DNA from: Hydractinia symbiolongicarpus
Taxonomy: Eukaryota; Cnidaria; Hydrozoa; Anthoathecata; Hydractiniidae
Direction of reading: 5' to 3'
NCBI RefSeq assembly: GCF_029227915.1
Contig: NC_079889.1
Location: forward strand, 124,001 to 188,000
DNA length: 64,000 nucleotides
Shown: positions 27,401-37,170 of the stretch, one piece after another
How the letters are laid out: every line of letters starts with the position of its first letter
Numbering within the stretch: position 1 is the first letter of the stretch
The notes under the pieces: generated by a model
Database searches by the model: none
Told to the model about the DNA's origin: nothing
The model's input: the letters and a program-made list of their open reading frames with translations, nothing else
Program-made: the position numbers and the translations under genes

Positions 27401-30400
27401 AAAGTATGCCTGCATATAACCAGTTCAATTTACCACATTCACTGAATTTACTTCTTGAAATTTACGAGAATAACTTTTCCAGTTTATATATGATTTTAGT
27501 AGCCAGATTGATTAGTTAAATAAACATGCTAAAATATTGACACAAGATCCATTTAAGACAATGTGACCAGGTAGTGCGTCAAAAGCAGCTAATACTGTTA
27601 CCATTTGCATTCTGAGATAGCTTGGCAACAATCTATTTTCTTTTTTTTCTTTTCTTTTTTTTGATAGTTTTTTCTAAGAGCTACTAAATGTGATAGGTAA
27701 TATCTCGAATTCGTCAAAATTGATAACTGTGATAAAGGTACTCGCTAAACGTGCCTGCGCTGTGGACCGAACAAAGGACCTTTTGATTACGAAGCGAACT
27801 CTATAACCACTAGGCCTCGCTCATATATAGGAAAGACAAATATTGTGTTTTTTAACCATGCCTGGCAGTTACACTTTGTTTAACTTACGCTAGAATTATG
27901 CCATTTGTGTAGGGACAATATGTATCAATATTATTTGCAACTCAGGTAATATTTAGGTGCGAGATAGCCCTTAATACATTTCTATGATTTATACTGTTTT
28001 CCAATAGCGTGTTGCTGATTCGTATGGTTGAAAATTTGGTGCAAATCTTTGTTTCGCTTCAAACATTGGCTTGTGTGTGGTATGGTATTGCATGTCCAGG
28101 CGCTGTGTGCAGTAAAGATTCCTGGGTGGGAGATAGAGAAAACACAGGTATATTCCATAGAAGTCTCGTATTCGTGTTAGTTATTGCATATATTAATTCC
28201 AGTTCAATGGACCTGTTGCTTAACTCCATTCGCATTAATTTCGCACGGCAAGTGTAATTTCGGTAAATTTTTGTGCAGGGGCGTTTACGTAAAAAAGTTC
28301 ACTATAACAAAAGGAAATGGTGCTCCCACCCACACTTCTCGGCCATTCAGTAAATCGTGTGAATTCATTTTTGTGCACACTCCTAAAATGCTTTTTTGCA
28401 TTTTCTACAGTTTTTACTTGTTTGCTTCGAGTCTGATCATTAGCGACCTTATCTACGCATGCGGGAAAATAAAATGTTCGCAATTACATCTTCTTTTCGG
28501 AGTAAAAATTGTTTATTTTGCAGAAAAGTACACTTATATTGACAACTATGTTGAATGTTTGTACTGGGCGTTGGCTACGATGACGTCAACCGGTTATGGT
28601 GATATCCATGCGACAAACAACATTGAAAAAGGTAGCTACAAAAGTTGTTTTAAAACCCCATGCGACACGTGACACGTTTACACGTGGATGTTTTGTATGT
28701 AAAAATGTTAAGTTTCGACTCGTATCCATTTTCTTCTAGTGGTTGCAGCTGTTACCATGGTGACTGGTAAGCTGGTATTCGGTTTTGTATTGGGAAGTGT
28801 TGCGTCCACCATGGCCAATGCGGAAGCGTTGCGTGTGAAATTTGAAGAACGCTTTGCGGCTGTGCAGCATCACATGAAAGAACAGAAAATGCCCTTAAAC
28901 CTTCAAGCTCGAGTAGTTAACTTCTTTGAATACATCTGGAGGCGAAACCAGTTAGTATTTCTATATGTTAATCTTAGTTTCTGGACCGACCCTAGCCAAA
29001 AAATATAAACTTTGACCAAATGCAATATTGCCACAGAACCTTGAAAACACAGAGAATTCAGGAATAAATGCCAAAGCAGCATACAAGCCAGAAAGTGATC
29101 TTGGGAAAGACTTTATTTAGACTAGACCGTTTATTTCGGGTCCATAAGTATATTTTCGTTTTTTTTTTTTTACTAAAAAATATGACTTCTTTTATCCTTT
29201 TCCCTCCGTACACAAATTACGAAAATTAGTTGTATAACATTAAGCAACCCTCAAGCAACTTAAATGTAAATATTGACTAAAAAAGAAGTGACCTTAAATC
29301 TTACTAACAAAAGTTAATTTCCATGCGCCTCTGGGTACACTACGTCAGTCCTTACAGGCTTGTGAGCTATTAGGCAGAAAAATACTGTCCAGAGCAATTG
29401 GGCATAATTGTTGTCCGTATGATAATCTTTAAGCTGAGTTGTTGAATCAAAACCTAAAATACTGGATGTTTTTTTTTTTGCAGTGTGTAGATTGTGGGTC
29501 ATATCTTTTAAAACTTTTCACTAAAATCAGGGAAATCCCAGCAAAAAGAAAACATCTTACTGCAACCCCCGACATAATATATTGGAAGAAAAGGGGGGAT
29601 TTCAATGACTGCAGCCGTAAGCAATCAACTCCGAACTTTCCCTTTCAATATAAACAGCAGATTTAGCATCTTAAGTTATTTGTTTAGAATTAAAATCTTT
29701 AAAAATGTTAATTTCTCCAGAGGCTCACCCTGTTCCATTTCCACAATAATTCGACCCTTTGTGGAGCGGAGTGTTCTATAATTTGGCCTTTCCATGTAAA
29801 ACTTTTGCAGCCTGTCGGTTGCGGAGCACTAGTCAAGTGATGCTGTTAGCCCATTTTTAAAAGGATTAAAAAACGGAGAATTTCCCAAATACTATTCCGG
29901 AGTTGTAGCGACACTGTTGATAACAGGAAATAATATGTTACTTACTTAAATTCTGCATATGTTTTTATCATTTTAGCGGCTCAAGTAACGAGGCTTTGTT
30001 CAACAATTTGCCGCCCTGTTTACACGCTGAGTTATGTTTGGAACTGACTGGTGACGTCATGAAAAATGTACCGCTGTTTCAAGGCTGCGAGCTGCCATTT
30101 ATACGTCAGTTGTGTACCAAGGCTGAGCTTATACAGTTCCATAAGGGAGAGTTGATCACGTGTAAAGGCGATATAGGTCATGAAATGTATTTTGTAAAAC
30201 GTGGAAAGGTACGCATAGTTCTGGACTGTTTCCTTTTTTAATCTGGGGATATGTCGGGTACCTTTTACCCTTTTTTTGTACTTCTGAATTTCTCAGAACT
30301 GCGAGTGATTTTTTAAAGGGTTTGAGTGGAATTGTGCTGACTGACTATTTTCACGTGGTTAGCATGATCAAGAAAACGTGTTCAAAAATGTGATCTCAAT

Positions 30401-31000
30401 TATCAAGAATAAAAAATTGACAAGAGTTATTTTATGACTCATCGAAATTCGAACGTTGCAGCAAGGTCGATAAAAATTTATCACAGTTGTTATCTTTAGC
30501 TTAAAATTTCGCGCTTGAGTCAGCATGACTTGTTATTTGCCGACAGACAGAAAACGGTTATTAATATAGAGATCTCGTTAGCCTGTGGAGAATTCACCGG
30601 AGTTTGCCTGTCACAATAAAAGTCAATAGAAATATTTCGCATTTGTTATTTGTAGTTTAAGGGTTTCGTGGATTAGAGATTAATTGCTGAAAAAACGACA
30701 GTCTATTTTTTATTCTTCCCAAATTTAATGGGAAGAATTCTATACTTCGTCTTATTAGCAGAAGCTTATTATGAATGTCTTCAGGTGGAAGTTGTTCAAG
30801 AACACAGCTCACAAATATTAATAGAAGGTGGACATTTCGGTGACGATTCTCTTGTTATCAACGTCCCTCGGAAGAACGATATACGTGCTGTTACACATGT
30901 TGATATGTTTTGTTTGCGAACTGTTGATTTGGAGTCGACTTTTTCTTCATACCCTGCAGAAGAAGAAAGAGTTAGGCGCAATGCTTATGAAATGTATTGA
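3404..31000 (+). CDS. CNGK: CNGK-type tetra-repeat cyclic nucleotide-gated K+ channel (5' part outside window)
   Basis: A single chain of four fused channel units, each with S1-S6, a pore, a C-linker and a cyclic nucleotide-binding domain (CNBD). In the sea urchin family member this plasma-membrane channel is K+ selective, cGMP-opened and located in the sperm flagellum. Exons in window: 3404-3479, 4368-4545, 4650-4709, 5600-5704, 6844-6990, 7572-7637, 8528-8642, 9171-9313, 10019-10062, 10432-10679, 10841-11016, 11139-11281, 11709-11936, 12519-12635, 13256-13355, 13526-13604, 13879-14009, 14165-14286, 15824-15988, 16823-16927, 17141-17308, 18877-18960, 19283-19353, 19756-19805, 20080-20135, 20423-20646, 20785-20888, 22294-22437, 22794-22834, 23071-23191, 23972-24088, 24218-24354, 25102-25333, 25554-25742, 25820-25891, 26585-26838, 28008-28147, 28524-28631, 28740-28950, 29977-30208, 30785-31000. 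All phases agree and give about 1,838 residues before TGA. The first exon starts in phase 1, so S1-S5 of repeat 1 lie upstream. Family assignment is strong; sperm function is inferred. Confidence 0.9.
3788..4190 (+). mobile_element. tRNA-derived SINE in CNGK intron
   Basis: The head GGTAGCTCAATTGGTAGAGC resembles a tRNA A box, and GAGTTTGATCCCC about 30 bases later resembles a B box. The tail shares motifs with the repeats at 180-540 and 9420-9720. The element lies in the intron 3480-4367. Confidence 0.6.
5956..6115 (+). mobile_element. CTAGTCGTTAGCC-family short element (full copy plus fragment)
   Basis: It begins ACTAGTTGGTGGCCTGTGGA, passes through CCATTTTGCGTTACAGACAG and ends with TATACCGGTATTATTT. 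A second truncated start (GACTAGTCGTTAACC) follows directly. It lies in a CNGK intron. The same family occurs at 39637, 51893, 53446, 55250 and 59998. Confidence 0.65.
9420..9720 (+). repeat. SINE-like dispersed repeat, copy 3 (tail part)
   Basis: Motifs TTAAGGTTTGTGAAGCAATT, GTGGGTAACTGGCGACCACA and TGTTTTAAGCTCTACAT occur in the same order as in 180-540. It lies within the CNGK intron before the microexon at 10019. Confidence 0.5.
10019..14286 (+). other. CNGK: CNGK repeat 2: complete S1-S6 channel unit with intact CNBD
   Basis: Ten exons. A 44-base microexon (10019-10062) bridges the linker; it was placed because it is the only nearby candidate that corrects the phase into S1 (RFLLIWKIFVALVVIIHAFL). 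S4 carries FLRGNRILKLYK, basic residues every third position. S5 ends with STHICACVWYFQACFG. The pore is TMTSTGYGDVYATS and S6 is IVIFVTINGLLLYGY. The C-linker contains LVWRIHR followed by GEAIPGAQLLMGDIPN. The CNBD has YSGDVGREMYIMRRGLVEV, GGYFGE and ESRTADVRA, so both the Glu and the Arg-Thr pair expected to contact cyclic nucleotide are present. The intron directly after FGE matches one in repeat 1. Confidence 0.88.
14384..15099. mobile_element. 716 bp foldback element with palindromic ends
   Basis: The left end CATATACTTTATTCGGGGAA and the inner TTTCGCGAGAGAAG are mirrored at the right end by CTCTCGCGAAAGTG and CCGAGTAAAGTATATG. It is rich in TCGCGAAA motifs and has no transposase frame. 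A fragment of the GGAACGAGGTTGG family (14560-14622) is nested inside. It sits in the intron between CNGK repeats 2 and 3. Confidence 0.75.
17905..17985 (+). repeat. tRNA-like SINE fragment
   Basis: GTTCGTCTGCGGCTCCCAGT is followed by GGGACCGCGAATCGAATACC, a B-box-like block, and GGCAGTATGTTAA. A close second copy is at 48675-48755. Confidence 0.55.
19948..19989 (+). repeat. (CATTGG)n microsatellite
   Basis: About seven units of the hexamer with one GACATT interruption, inside a CNGK intron. Confidence 0.9.
21120..21500. mobile_element. GC-richer inverted-repeat insertion in CNGK intron
   Basis: GGCGGGCTGGC motifs on the left are matched by GCCAGCCCG on the right, with repeated ATATAAACAG and CTCGCCTA blocks. 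Composition differs from the AT-rich intron around it. The exact ends could not be set. Confidence 0.45.
21535..21625 (-). repeat. tRNA-derived SINE fragment (minus), copy 1
   Basis: On the minus strand TGTGGTTATGGAGTTCGCTT resembles a tRNA A-box half and GTGGTTCAGTCC a B box. A copy with the same order is at 27738-27830. Confidence 0.6.
22080..22310 (+). repeat. Minisatellite derived from the exon 28 splice junction
   Basis: Imperfect units built from TTTAGATGGGTGTTTC and TATGGGCGTCTCTGTT, some seven to eight copies. The last copy contains the real acceptor of the CNGK S6 exon (TTAG|ATGGGTGTCTCC at 22294), and upstream copies carry acceptor-like TTTAG steps. Confidence 0.8.
24610..24795. 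repeat. Hairpin and short direct repeats in CNGK intron
   Basis: CGAGATATCACAAA pairs perfectly with TTTGTGATATCTCG across a loop of about 22 bases. Next, GGTATTTTGCAAGGAGG occurs twice within 50 bases. It ends beside a tRNA-like block. Confidence 0.6.
24803..24862 (+). repeat. tRNA-like SINE head
   Basis: GATCAGTCGGTAGAGCAATC resembles an A box with flanks and GGTTTAGATCGATTC a weak B box. There is no intact cloverleaf, so it is not called as a tRNA gene. Confidence 0.5.
25554..31000 (+). other. CNGK: CNGK repeat 4: channel unit with degenerate CNBD, C-terminus
   Basis: Eight exons. S1 is AFLIFVTFLTSTYM. S2-S3 are in 25820-25891 and 26585-26838, and S4 ends LLHVLRFKRLRDWF. S5 is VENLVQIFVSLQTLACVWYG, with a short turret. 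The pore is TMTSTGYGDIHATN and S6 is VTGKLVFGFVLGSVAST. The C-linker follows (VVNFFEYIWRRN). The CNBD keeps the fold (CKGDIGHEMYFVKRGKVEVV), but the FGE motif is FGDD and the binding loop is PRKNDIRA, lacking the Thr. It therefore probably does not bind cyclic nucleotide. The last exon ends in a short charged tail and TGA at 30998-31000. No AATAAA was seen in the next 250 bases. Confidence 0.86.
27738..27830 (-). repeat. tRNA-derived SINE fragment (minus), copy 2
   Basis: On the minus strand GCGAGGCCTAGTGGTTATAG is A-box-like and TTTGTTCGGTCCACAGCG is B-box-like. It matches the copy at 21535-21625. Confidence 0.6.
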
Positions 31001-33907
31001 GTCGTATCAATGCTTGATTTTTAGTGTATTTTAGTTATAATATATATAGTTAAATTAATGTTGTCTTTTTGGTGGTTTGTAGTTTCTTTTTTAGCATTTT
31101 TCCCACTTACCTCCCCCGAAAAAACAAGTTTATTTGATATGAAAGATCTTGAAAAGTTGTCTATGCTTGTCATAATATATACCACTGCAACTGCTTACCT
31201 TCGTTCTTTGTTATAAATATGGTTGTCATCATTTGGTGACATGTTTTTTGCCATAAATTAAATTCCAAACACGGCCTAAGAATATGCACGCAGTCACACC
31301 AAAACTCCTGAGTTCAAAAGCGCTAGTCCAGTCATTTTAGCGTAAAACAGGAGCCCACATAGATGTACGTATTCACGGAATTCGCCATTTCGTATGCAAC
31401 GCTTGCGTTTACTAAGACACCCACCTTTATTTTTGTGCACGTATTTTTAATTATATTTACCATTCCTTCAATCAATCTTTGTTTGGATTCAAATTCTTAT
31501 CATTTCAAAATCCGTATTTTTTTATACGCTGGGCTTTTTCTGTTGTTTTTAAATGAAATTTCGGAGATTCATGTGCTGACTCTCAGTTTATTTAGAATAA
31601 TTGCTAAAATGGATGCACTAAAAGAGTTATGTTTTTTGCGGGTGGGGATGACGTCACATTTATGCAAGGCGTTGATGTGCGCAGTTAGAACGCAGAAGTG
31701 AATTTTCCTTCAGAATTTTAATTTCCTTTTTTTCACGCGTGTTGATATATATAAATGACGAAATACTTTGTGACGTAAGCATATGAATATATTAAGCTTG
31801 TTTTCTTTATATTTCGTTTTAATATTTCAACATTGATTTTAAAGAAACCTGTAATATAAACATTGTGAAATTTTTTTATCTTTGCTTTTAATGAAAGCTG
31901 TGATTTCATGAACGGTAATAGTTGAATTCTCACCAACTTTGTGCCCTGACATTTTGCACAAGGTAGTCTGGGCAAGAAGAGATGATGGTAAAGATGTCAA
32001 AACTTTACCTAAGCCTCGCTATCTTATTATGGAAATCAACATAGAAAGTTTTGTTAAGCTTAAGTGAAAAAACTTAGCAGTGTTTGACCAAACTCCTTTT
32101 CGGCGCCTCCTAGATTTTTTTATATCGTGAACGGTGTAAAAGAATCTGGGAGCAAAGTTGGTCCTTAAATGATGATTTATTACATGTCGAAAAAGTAAAA
32201 CCCAAAATGTACTTTTAAACATGTTAGTCAACAACCTCATCCCCAGGGCTCTTTTACGCCAATGTTTTTATTTCGTGTCCCGTCAGATATCATAGGCGTG
32301 GAAGAGCGCTGGGAAATTTCCAAAGATGATTTATTGACTTCCTTACAGCTTGCTCTTTTCATTTCAACAACAAAGGTGAGTTTTGAATTTTTTAAGAAGA
32401 CTAAGCACGAATTTAAAAACCGAACAGCTGAAGAAATTTTCTTATATATTTTTTATTTACTTACTAATTAGTTTTTTTATCCATATTATTATGAATACAA
32501 AAACATAGCGCCACATCCCAACAAACTTTAAAAAGAACAAAGAAAACAAAATTAGGACCCAGGCCACATAGATAAATCTTATGATACTGTATTGTCAGAA
32601 AGCTTGGGCTAAAGGTTGTCTTTGCGTGCAAAGCATGAGATAAAGAAAAATGATTTAAGTGAAGATTTCAGCAATGTTAGATTCTTATACAATCCAAAAA
32701 ATCAGAAGATTTATCAAGATGATGAAATACTTGAAGCGTATGAAAAGTCAAAATTATCACGAGAAGTATTTTTTGCTGATCTGGAGTTGTTGTTCTTTTT
32801 TAATTCTTATTACAGAAAAAAGCTAAGCAGGATGAAATGTGAGTCTTGACAACTTTTTCAAAAATTAAGTTTTTTTAATAAATTTTAGTTGTACCATGTA
32901 CATGCACATGTCAATTACAGTTTTTAGTATTATTGATCAGCGTGGTTCTAGTTACAGTTTTTAGTGTTATTGACCAACCTGATTCTAGCTTTCAATAATT
33001 ACGTAAAAACAAAATTATATTTTTAATATAACTGACCAGCATGGTCACATTTTGCTTAGCGTTTTTTACTGGAGCCTGATCATGATGGAAATTGAATTTG
33101 TAAAGAACTAGTTTATTTGCAATTGAGAGAAAGTGTAAACATTATTGAACTTAAACAAACACAAAATGAAGTATTTATTGTGATTCACATGAGTTAATAT
33201 AAAAATTGTGAAAAAAATTCCCTTTAAAACTTGGTTAAATAATATATAATATAAAGTCATAGTCTGGAAGAAGAAGAAAAATAAGAAGAAGAAGAAGAGG
33301 TAGAAGAAGAAGAGGGGGACTGTTAATGTATACCTTGCTGAACAGTAAAACATAACTCGTACTCAGGGTTTTTGCCGGTTTGATATGAGAGAGGACGGCA
33401 AAATGGCAAAGAACCCTGGGGACGAGGTTGACACAATTCCCTTTTTTCTGGTTACCTTTTTTTCTGGTTACCTTTTTTTATAGCTATATATCTTATTCTA
33501 TTGTTGTGATCTCATTTCTACGCTTTTCTGCCTTCATTATCACCATCGGATAGTGATGGGGGTAATGAAGGCAAAATTTGAAAATGGAATTTGGGACCTC
33601 ACTGCCTCTAAAAATGATTGTTCTTCCCAAAACAACATCCAGATTTCGTGAACAAATCAATGCGTTTAGTTTGTTATTCAATAGCCTATTTCATCGATCA
33701 CGGAACTATTTTGAATTCGCTTGCGTTCAAAAAATTGAGACACAGTGTGGCAATAAAAAATGTTGAAACTCAGATTTAAGAAAATATTAAAAAATTACTC
33801 AGTTGGAGCATTTTTTAAAAAAAATAAATAAATTTTCATTTTTGTTTTAAAGTACACAAATAGCAACAATTGAGGTTGAAAAAGGATGAAAAAAAATAAA
33901 TATATAC

Positions 33908-34006
33908 GACGTCAACCTCGTCCCCAGGGCATCTTGTATCTTTACTGATATCGGGACGCCGTCCCGGTTATCGCAAAAAGACCACAGGCGCTGGGAACGA
34001 GGTTGA
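33908..34006. mobile_element. CTCGTCCCCAGG-family palindromic element
   Basis: CAACCTCGTCCCCAGGGC at the left and GCGCTGGGAACGAGGTTG at the right are inverted ends of a roughly 100 bp element whose middle (GATATCGGGACGCCGTCCCG) is self-complementary. Confidence 0.75.
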
Positions 34007-34477
34007 TACCACGTGCGTAGATGCATCTTGGAGAAAGTAGGCATATATAAAAAGTAAAGAGGAATAAAAATATTCTATTAAACTTCTGTGTCGCATAATT
34101 ATACGGCAACCGTCTAAGGAATATCTGTCCAAAAAATGGATGCGTTTAATATCGTTTACGATTTGTATGCTTAATTGCATGCATAACACATTCAAAGAAA
34201 AGATTTTAGTTTAGATGATTCTTACCGAAATAACTTTAAACATATAAATATATTTATAAAACTGTAAAAGAAAGATTAAAAATTAAAATACTTTTTTTAA
34301 CAACAGTGTCGATCTAAACATAGAGATATAAAAGACACTGAAATCAAGAGGTTACTAGCTTATTGCACAAAAGAAAAGCTTGATGTGGTTGGATTGGCTT
34401 ATTTATTCAATAACCCCTTTTTACTGTAAGAAACTTTGACTTTAGTCTGAACCGTTTTTATTTTCAGTTTAAAATTC

Positions 34478-34556
34478 ACTCTCGTCCCCAGACGTCTTTA
34501 AAGTACTCGAAAGTACTTTCGAGGTTTTTCTTAAAGATCTCTGGGGTCGAGAATGT
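34478..34556. mobile_element. CTCGTCCCCAGG-family element, short copy
   Basis: ACTCTCGTCCCCAGACGTCT at the left, TCTCTGGGGTCGAGAATGT at the right, with the palindromic centre AAGTACTCGAAAGTACTTTC. Confidence 0.65.
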
Positions 34557-35683
34557 TTAAAATTATTTTTCCTTTTTTCGTTTATTTTAAGCTTATTTTT
34601 AATTTTTTTTAGATAAATAGATATAGTTATTTCGCTGTTATATAAATGTTACAGGTTAAGATTTAATATATACAAAAATGGCTGGAGCAAAAAGAAGGCA
34701 CGAGTTATCACCAAACCCCGTTTTTAGGCAAAAAGTAAGAGGGTTAAAATAATATTAAATATAGATATCATGTAACGATATCGATTAAAAAAATGACTGA
34801 AAATTTGAGAGTTTTGTTTGTTTAAATTGCATCAGATAAAAAAGTATTCCAAAGGTGTGGTCCCCTATGTCTAATTGAAAATGTGCTAGATTTTAATAAA
34901 ATTTTTGGTACTTTAAAATTATGTTTTCAAAATCTGGTATTATATTTTTGTTGTATTAAACCAATACCTTGAAAGATATCTATTCAGTTCCCATGTGTTT
35001 TTTTTCAGTAAAAGAAAATATTAACAAAATCTCATCCTTGCCATTGTTCTTGGTTCTTTTTTTTCAGACATTCCCAGCCTCATTGTTCTTATAAAATTGT
35101 TCTTACAAATAAGCGTTGTTATGAATTGTTATTATGCTGAAAAGAAATCAAATTTTGATGACATATTTTCTTGACATTAGTTTTTTACAAAGGTCGGAGT
35201 GTGGTTCATATCATAATTATTTAGTTAAGATGGAATATCAATGCTTTTCTCTATAAGAATATGTTTCATAAAAACATGAGCCTGGTATCTGAGGTTAGAA
35301 ACGATGGGTTTTTTGTTTGAAACAATAATGAAATGTTCCTACATACAAAAAAAGCGTGTAGTCAATGCATAAATGACTTTTAGGAACATATTTTTTTCCA
35401 GATCTGGTATGAATTTATATACTCGTAAGATTACAAGACTAAACGAGAGTTCTTTCATAAATCTTGTTTAGAGGTTAACTGTAAGTGTATTCACGTGTGT
35501 AGCACTGCCATGATGTTGCACATTAACGAAACCATGACAACAAACAGTATGTCTTATGGCGCGCAACGGTAATTGGAGACTTGTGTGAAAAAAGCATTTA
35601 GAAGATATGATTGAGGAAAGTTTATGTAATAGTTGAGTTGTCATAAAATATGTGCGAAATAACATTATCGGGAAAAAACAACA

Positions 35684-35930
35684 CTACGACAAAGTTGTGA
35701 CGACAACAGCGACGACGATCACGATGGTAAAGACAAAAGCAAAAACAACGGCGACGACAATAACGATGGTTACGACAACGGCAAAACAACGGCGACGACG
35801 ATGACGATGGTTACGACAACGGAAAAACAACGGCGACGAAGATAACCATGGTGACGACAACGGAAAAATAACGGCAACGAAGATAACGATGGTGACGACA
35901 ACGGAAAAAACAACAACTACGACGGCGACA
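35684..35930 (+). repeat. Minisatellite, about 41 bp units rich in GACGACAACGG
   Basis: Five to six imperfect units of GATAACGATGGTTACGACAA plus CGGAAAAACAACGGCGACG. Open frames through it are low complexity and are not called as genes. Confidence 0.75.
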
Positions 35931-36243
35931 ACTTCAACTGCTTGCACTCTAGTTCTTTCGAACTAAAATGTTTTTGTTTTTAGAAATCACAGCATGTCAT
36001 TTAAATCAACATCAAACGAACCGACGTGCCAATTTGTGTGGTTAAACTTTCTTGCGTGGTAAAAAAGGAATTGTCAAGTTTCCTGCTTGAGTATAACGAT
36101 GTGTTGATTCAAATTAAGTTTCCCTTTAATAGTGCTGAGTAAAGATGTAGTCAAAATCGTTGTAAATTTGTGGAATCAACTGTGAGATGTTTAAATGATT
36201 GAAAGGCTCGATGTGGAATGTTTGTATACTTAAAATTTAAAGC

Positions 36244-36391
36244 ACTGTTTGTTTGTTTGTTTGTTTGTTTGTTTGTTTGTTTGATTGTTTGTTTGATTGT
36301 TTGTTTGTTTGTTTGTTTGTTTGTTTGTTTGTTTGTTTGTTTGTTTGTTTGTTTGTTTGTTTGTTTGTTTGTTTGTTTGTTTGTTTGTTTG
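36244..36391 (+). repeat. (TTTG)n microsatellite
   Basis: About 37 units of the tetramer with two ATTG interruptions near its start. Frames across it give only simple VCLF- or NKQT-type repeats. Confidence 0.95.
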
Positions 36392-37170
36392 GAGATGTAA
36401 TTTGATAAATTCCCAAGACTTTTGTTGAACAGTAGTTTATGGGTATAAGACATAAGGTATAAGGGTCAGGGTCTGTAAATTTAAAGTTAAGAAACATTCA
36501 GGCTGAGCTCAAAAGTATTATGCTTACAAAAAGTGTTCGACAAACATTAACGTGTTCATATTTCCATTCCTTCTTAAAAATTTAGAGAAAAAGTTGATGA
36601 CAGTTGGCAGACATATATTTTGTATAAGCGTTGGGTAAAATTGATTCATCGTTAATTATACTTAGTGTTCAGAAAATTTGAGCGTTGATTTATGTTTCTT
36701 CTTACCTGAGAGGCTATTTTTTCTTTTTTTGTCTACGCTTTTACAGTCTCTTGGCAATGGCGTTAGGAGATAAAGGCTAACTTGTTGAAAAGTTGAAATT
36801 TTGTTTCTTTAAAAGAACGTGTTTCTTTTACTCATGGTCTTCATAAGACAAAAAATAACTGGGAAAGAATAATAATTAATTTTTAGGGTCGTTGTTATCC
36901 CAGGTTGATCACGTGCTAAATTTTTGGACATTTCAAGGCGTCATTAAGCAAATAGCTTGCATGCTTGAATAATTTATCATAATTAATTTAAATTATATCA
37001 ACTAGCTTTGATTATTATTGTTCCCCTTAGGAAAAGAAAAGAATAATAAATAAAACTAAAGATAAAATATTTAAATTAAGTGTCTTAATTTGCGTACGAG
37101 AAACTAGTTGAAAGTTGTTGTTGGATTTAAAATGTGAGGAGGAAAGTTTACTGTTTGGCATTTTAAAAGC

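Larger units (their letters stand above)
31001..37170. other. Intergenic DNA between CNGK and the K2P-like gene
   Basis: AT-rich DNA with element copies at 32226-32330, 33395-33436, 33908-34006 and 34478-34556 and tandem repeats at 35684-35930 and 36244-36391. The frame at 32262-32374 overlaps an element copy. The frame at 32616-32849 is open with no recognised homology, and its splice phases do not join to the short open piece at 34315-34428. No gene is called. Confidence 0.6.

Noticed and set aside
31363-31701. Open frame after the CNGK stop, including a short ATG frame at 31610
   Set aside because: No recognisable homology, no clear donor in phase and ordinary AT-rich composition.
32262-32471. 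Open frame with an apparent exon (32266-32374)
   Set aside because: Its start overlaps a diverged CTCGTCCCCAGG-family element (CAACCTCATCCCCAGGGCTC, later GCGCTGGGAA), and no phase-compatible next exon was found.
32616-32849. Charged open frame that might be an exon
   Set aside because: There is no ATG at its start, no homology I recognise, and splice phases do not join to 34315-34428 or to the frame at 32262.
35684-35947. Minus-strand valine-rich frame
   Set aside because: Translation of the GACGACAACGG minisatellite; no other coding sign.
36151-36497. Frames of repeated NKQT or VCLF
   Set aside because: Direct translation of the (TTTG)n microsatellite.
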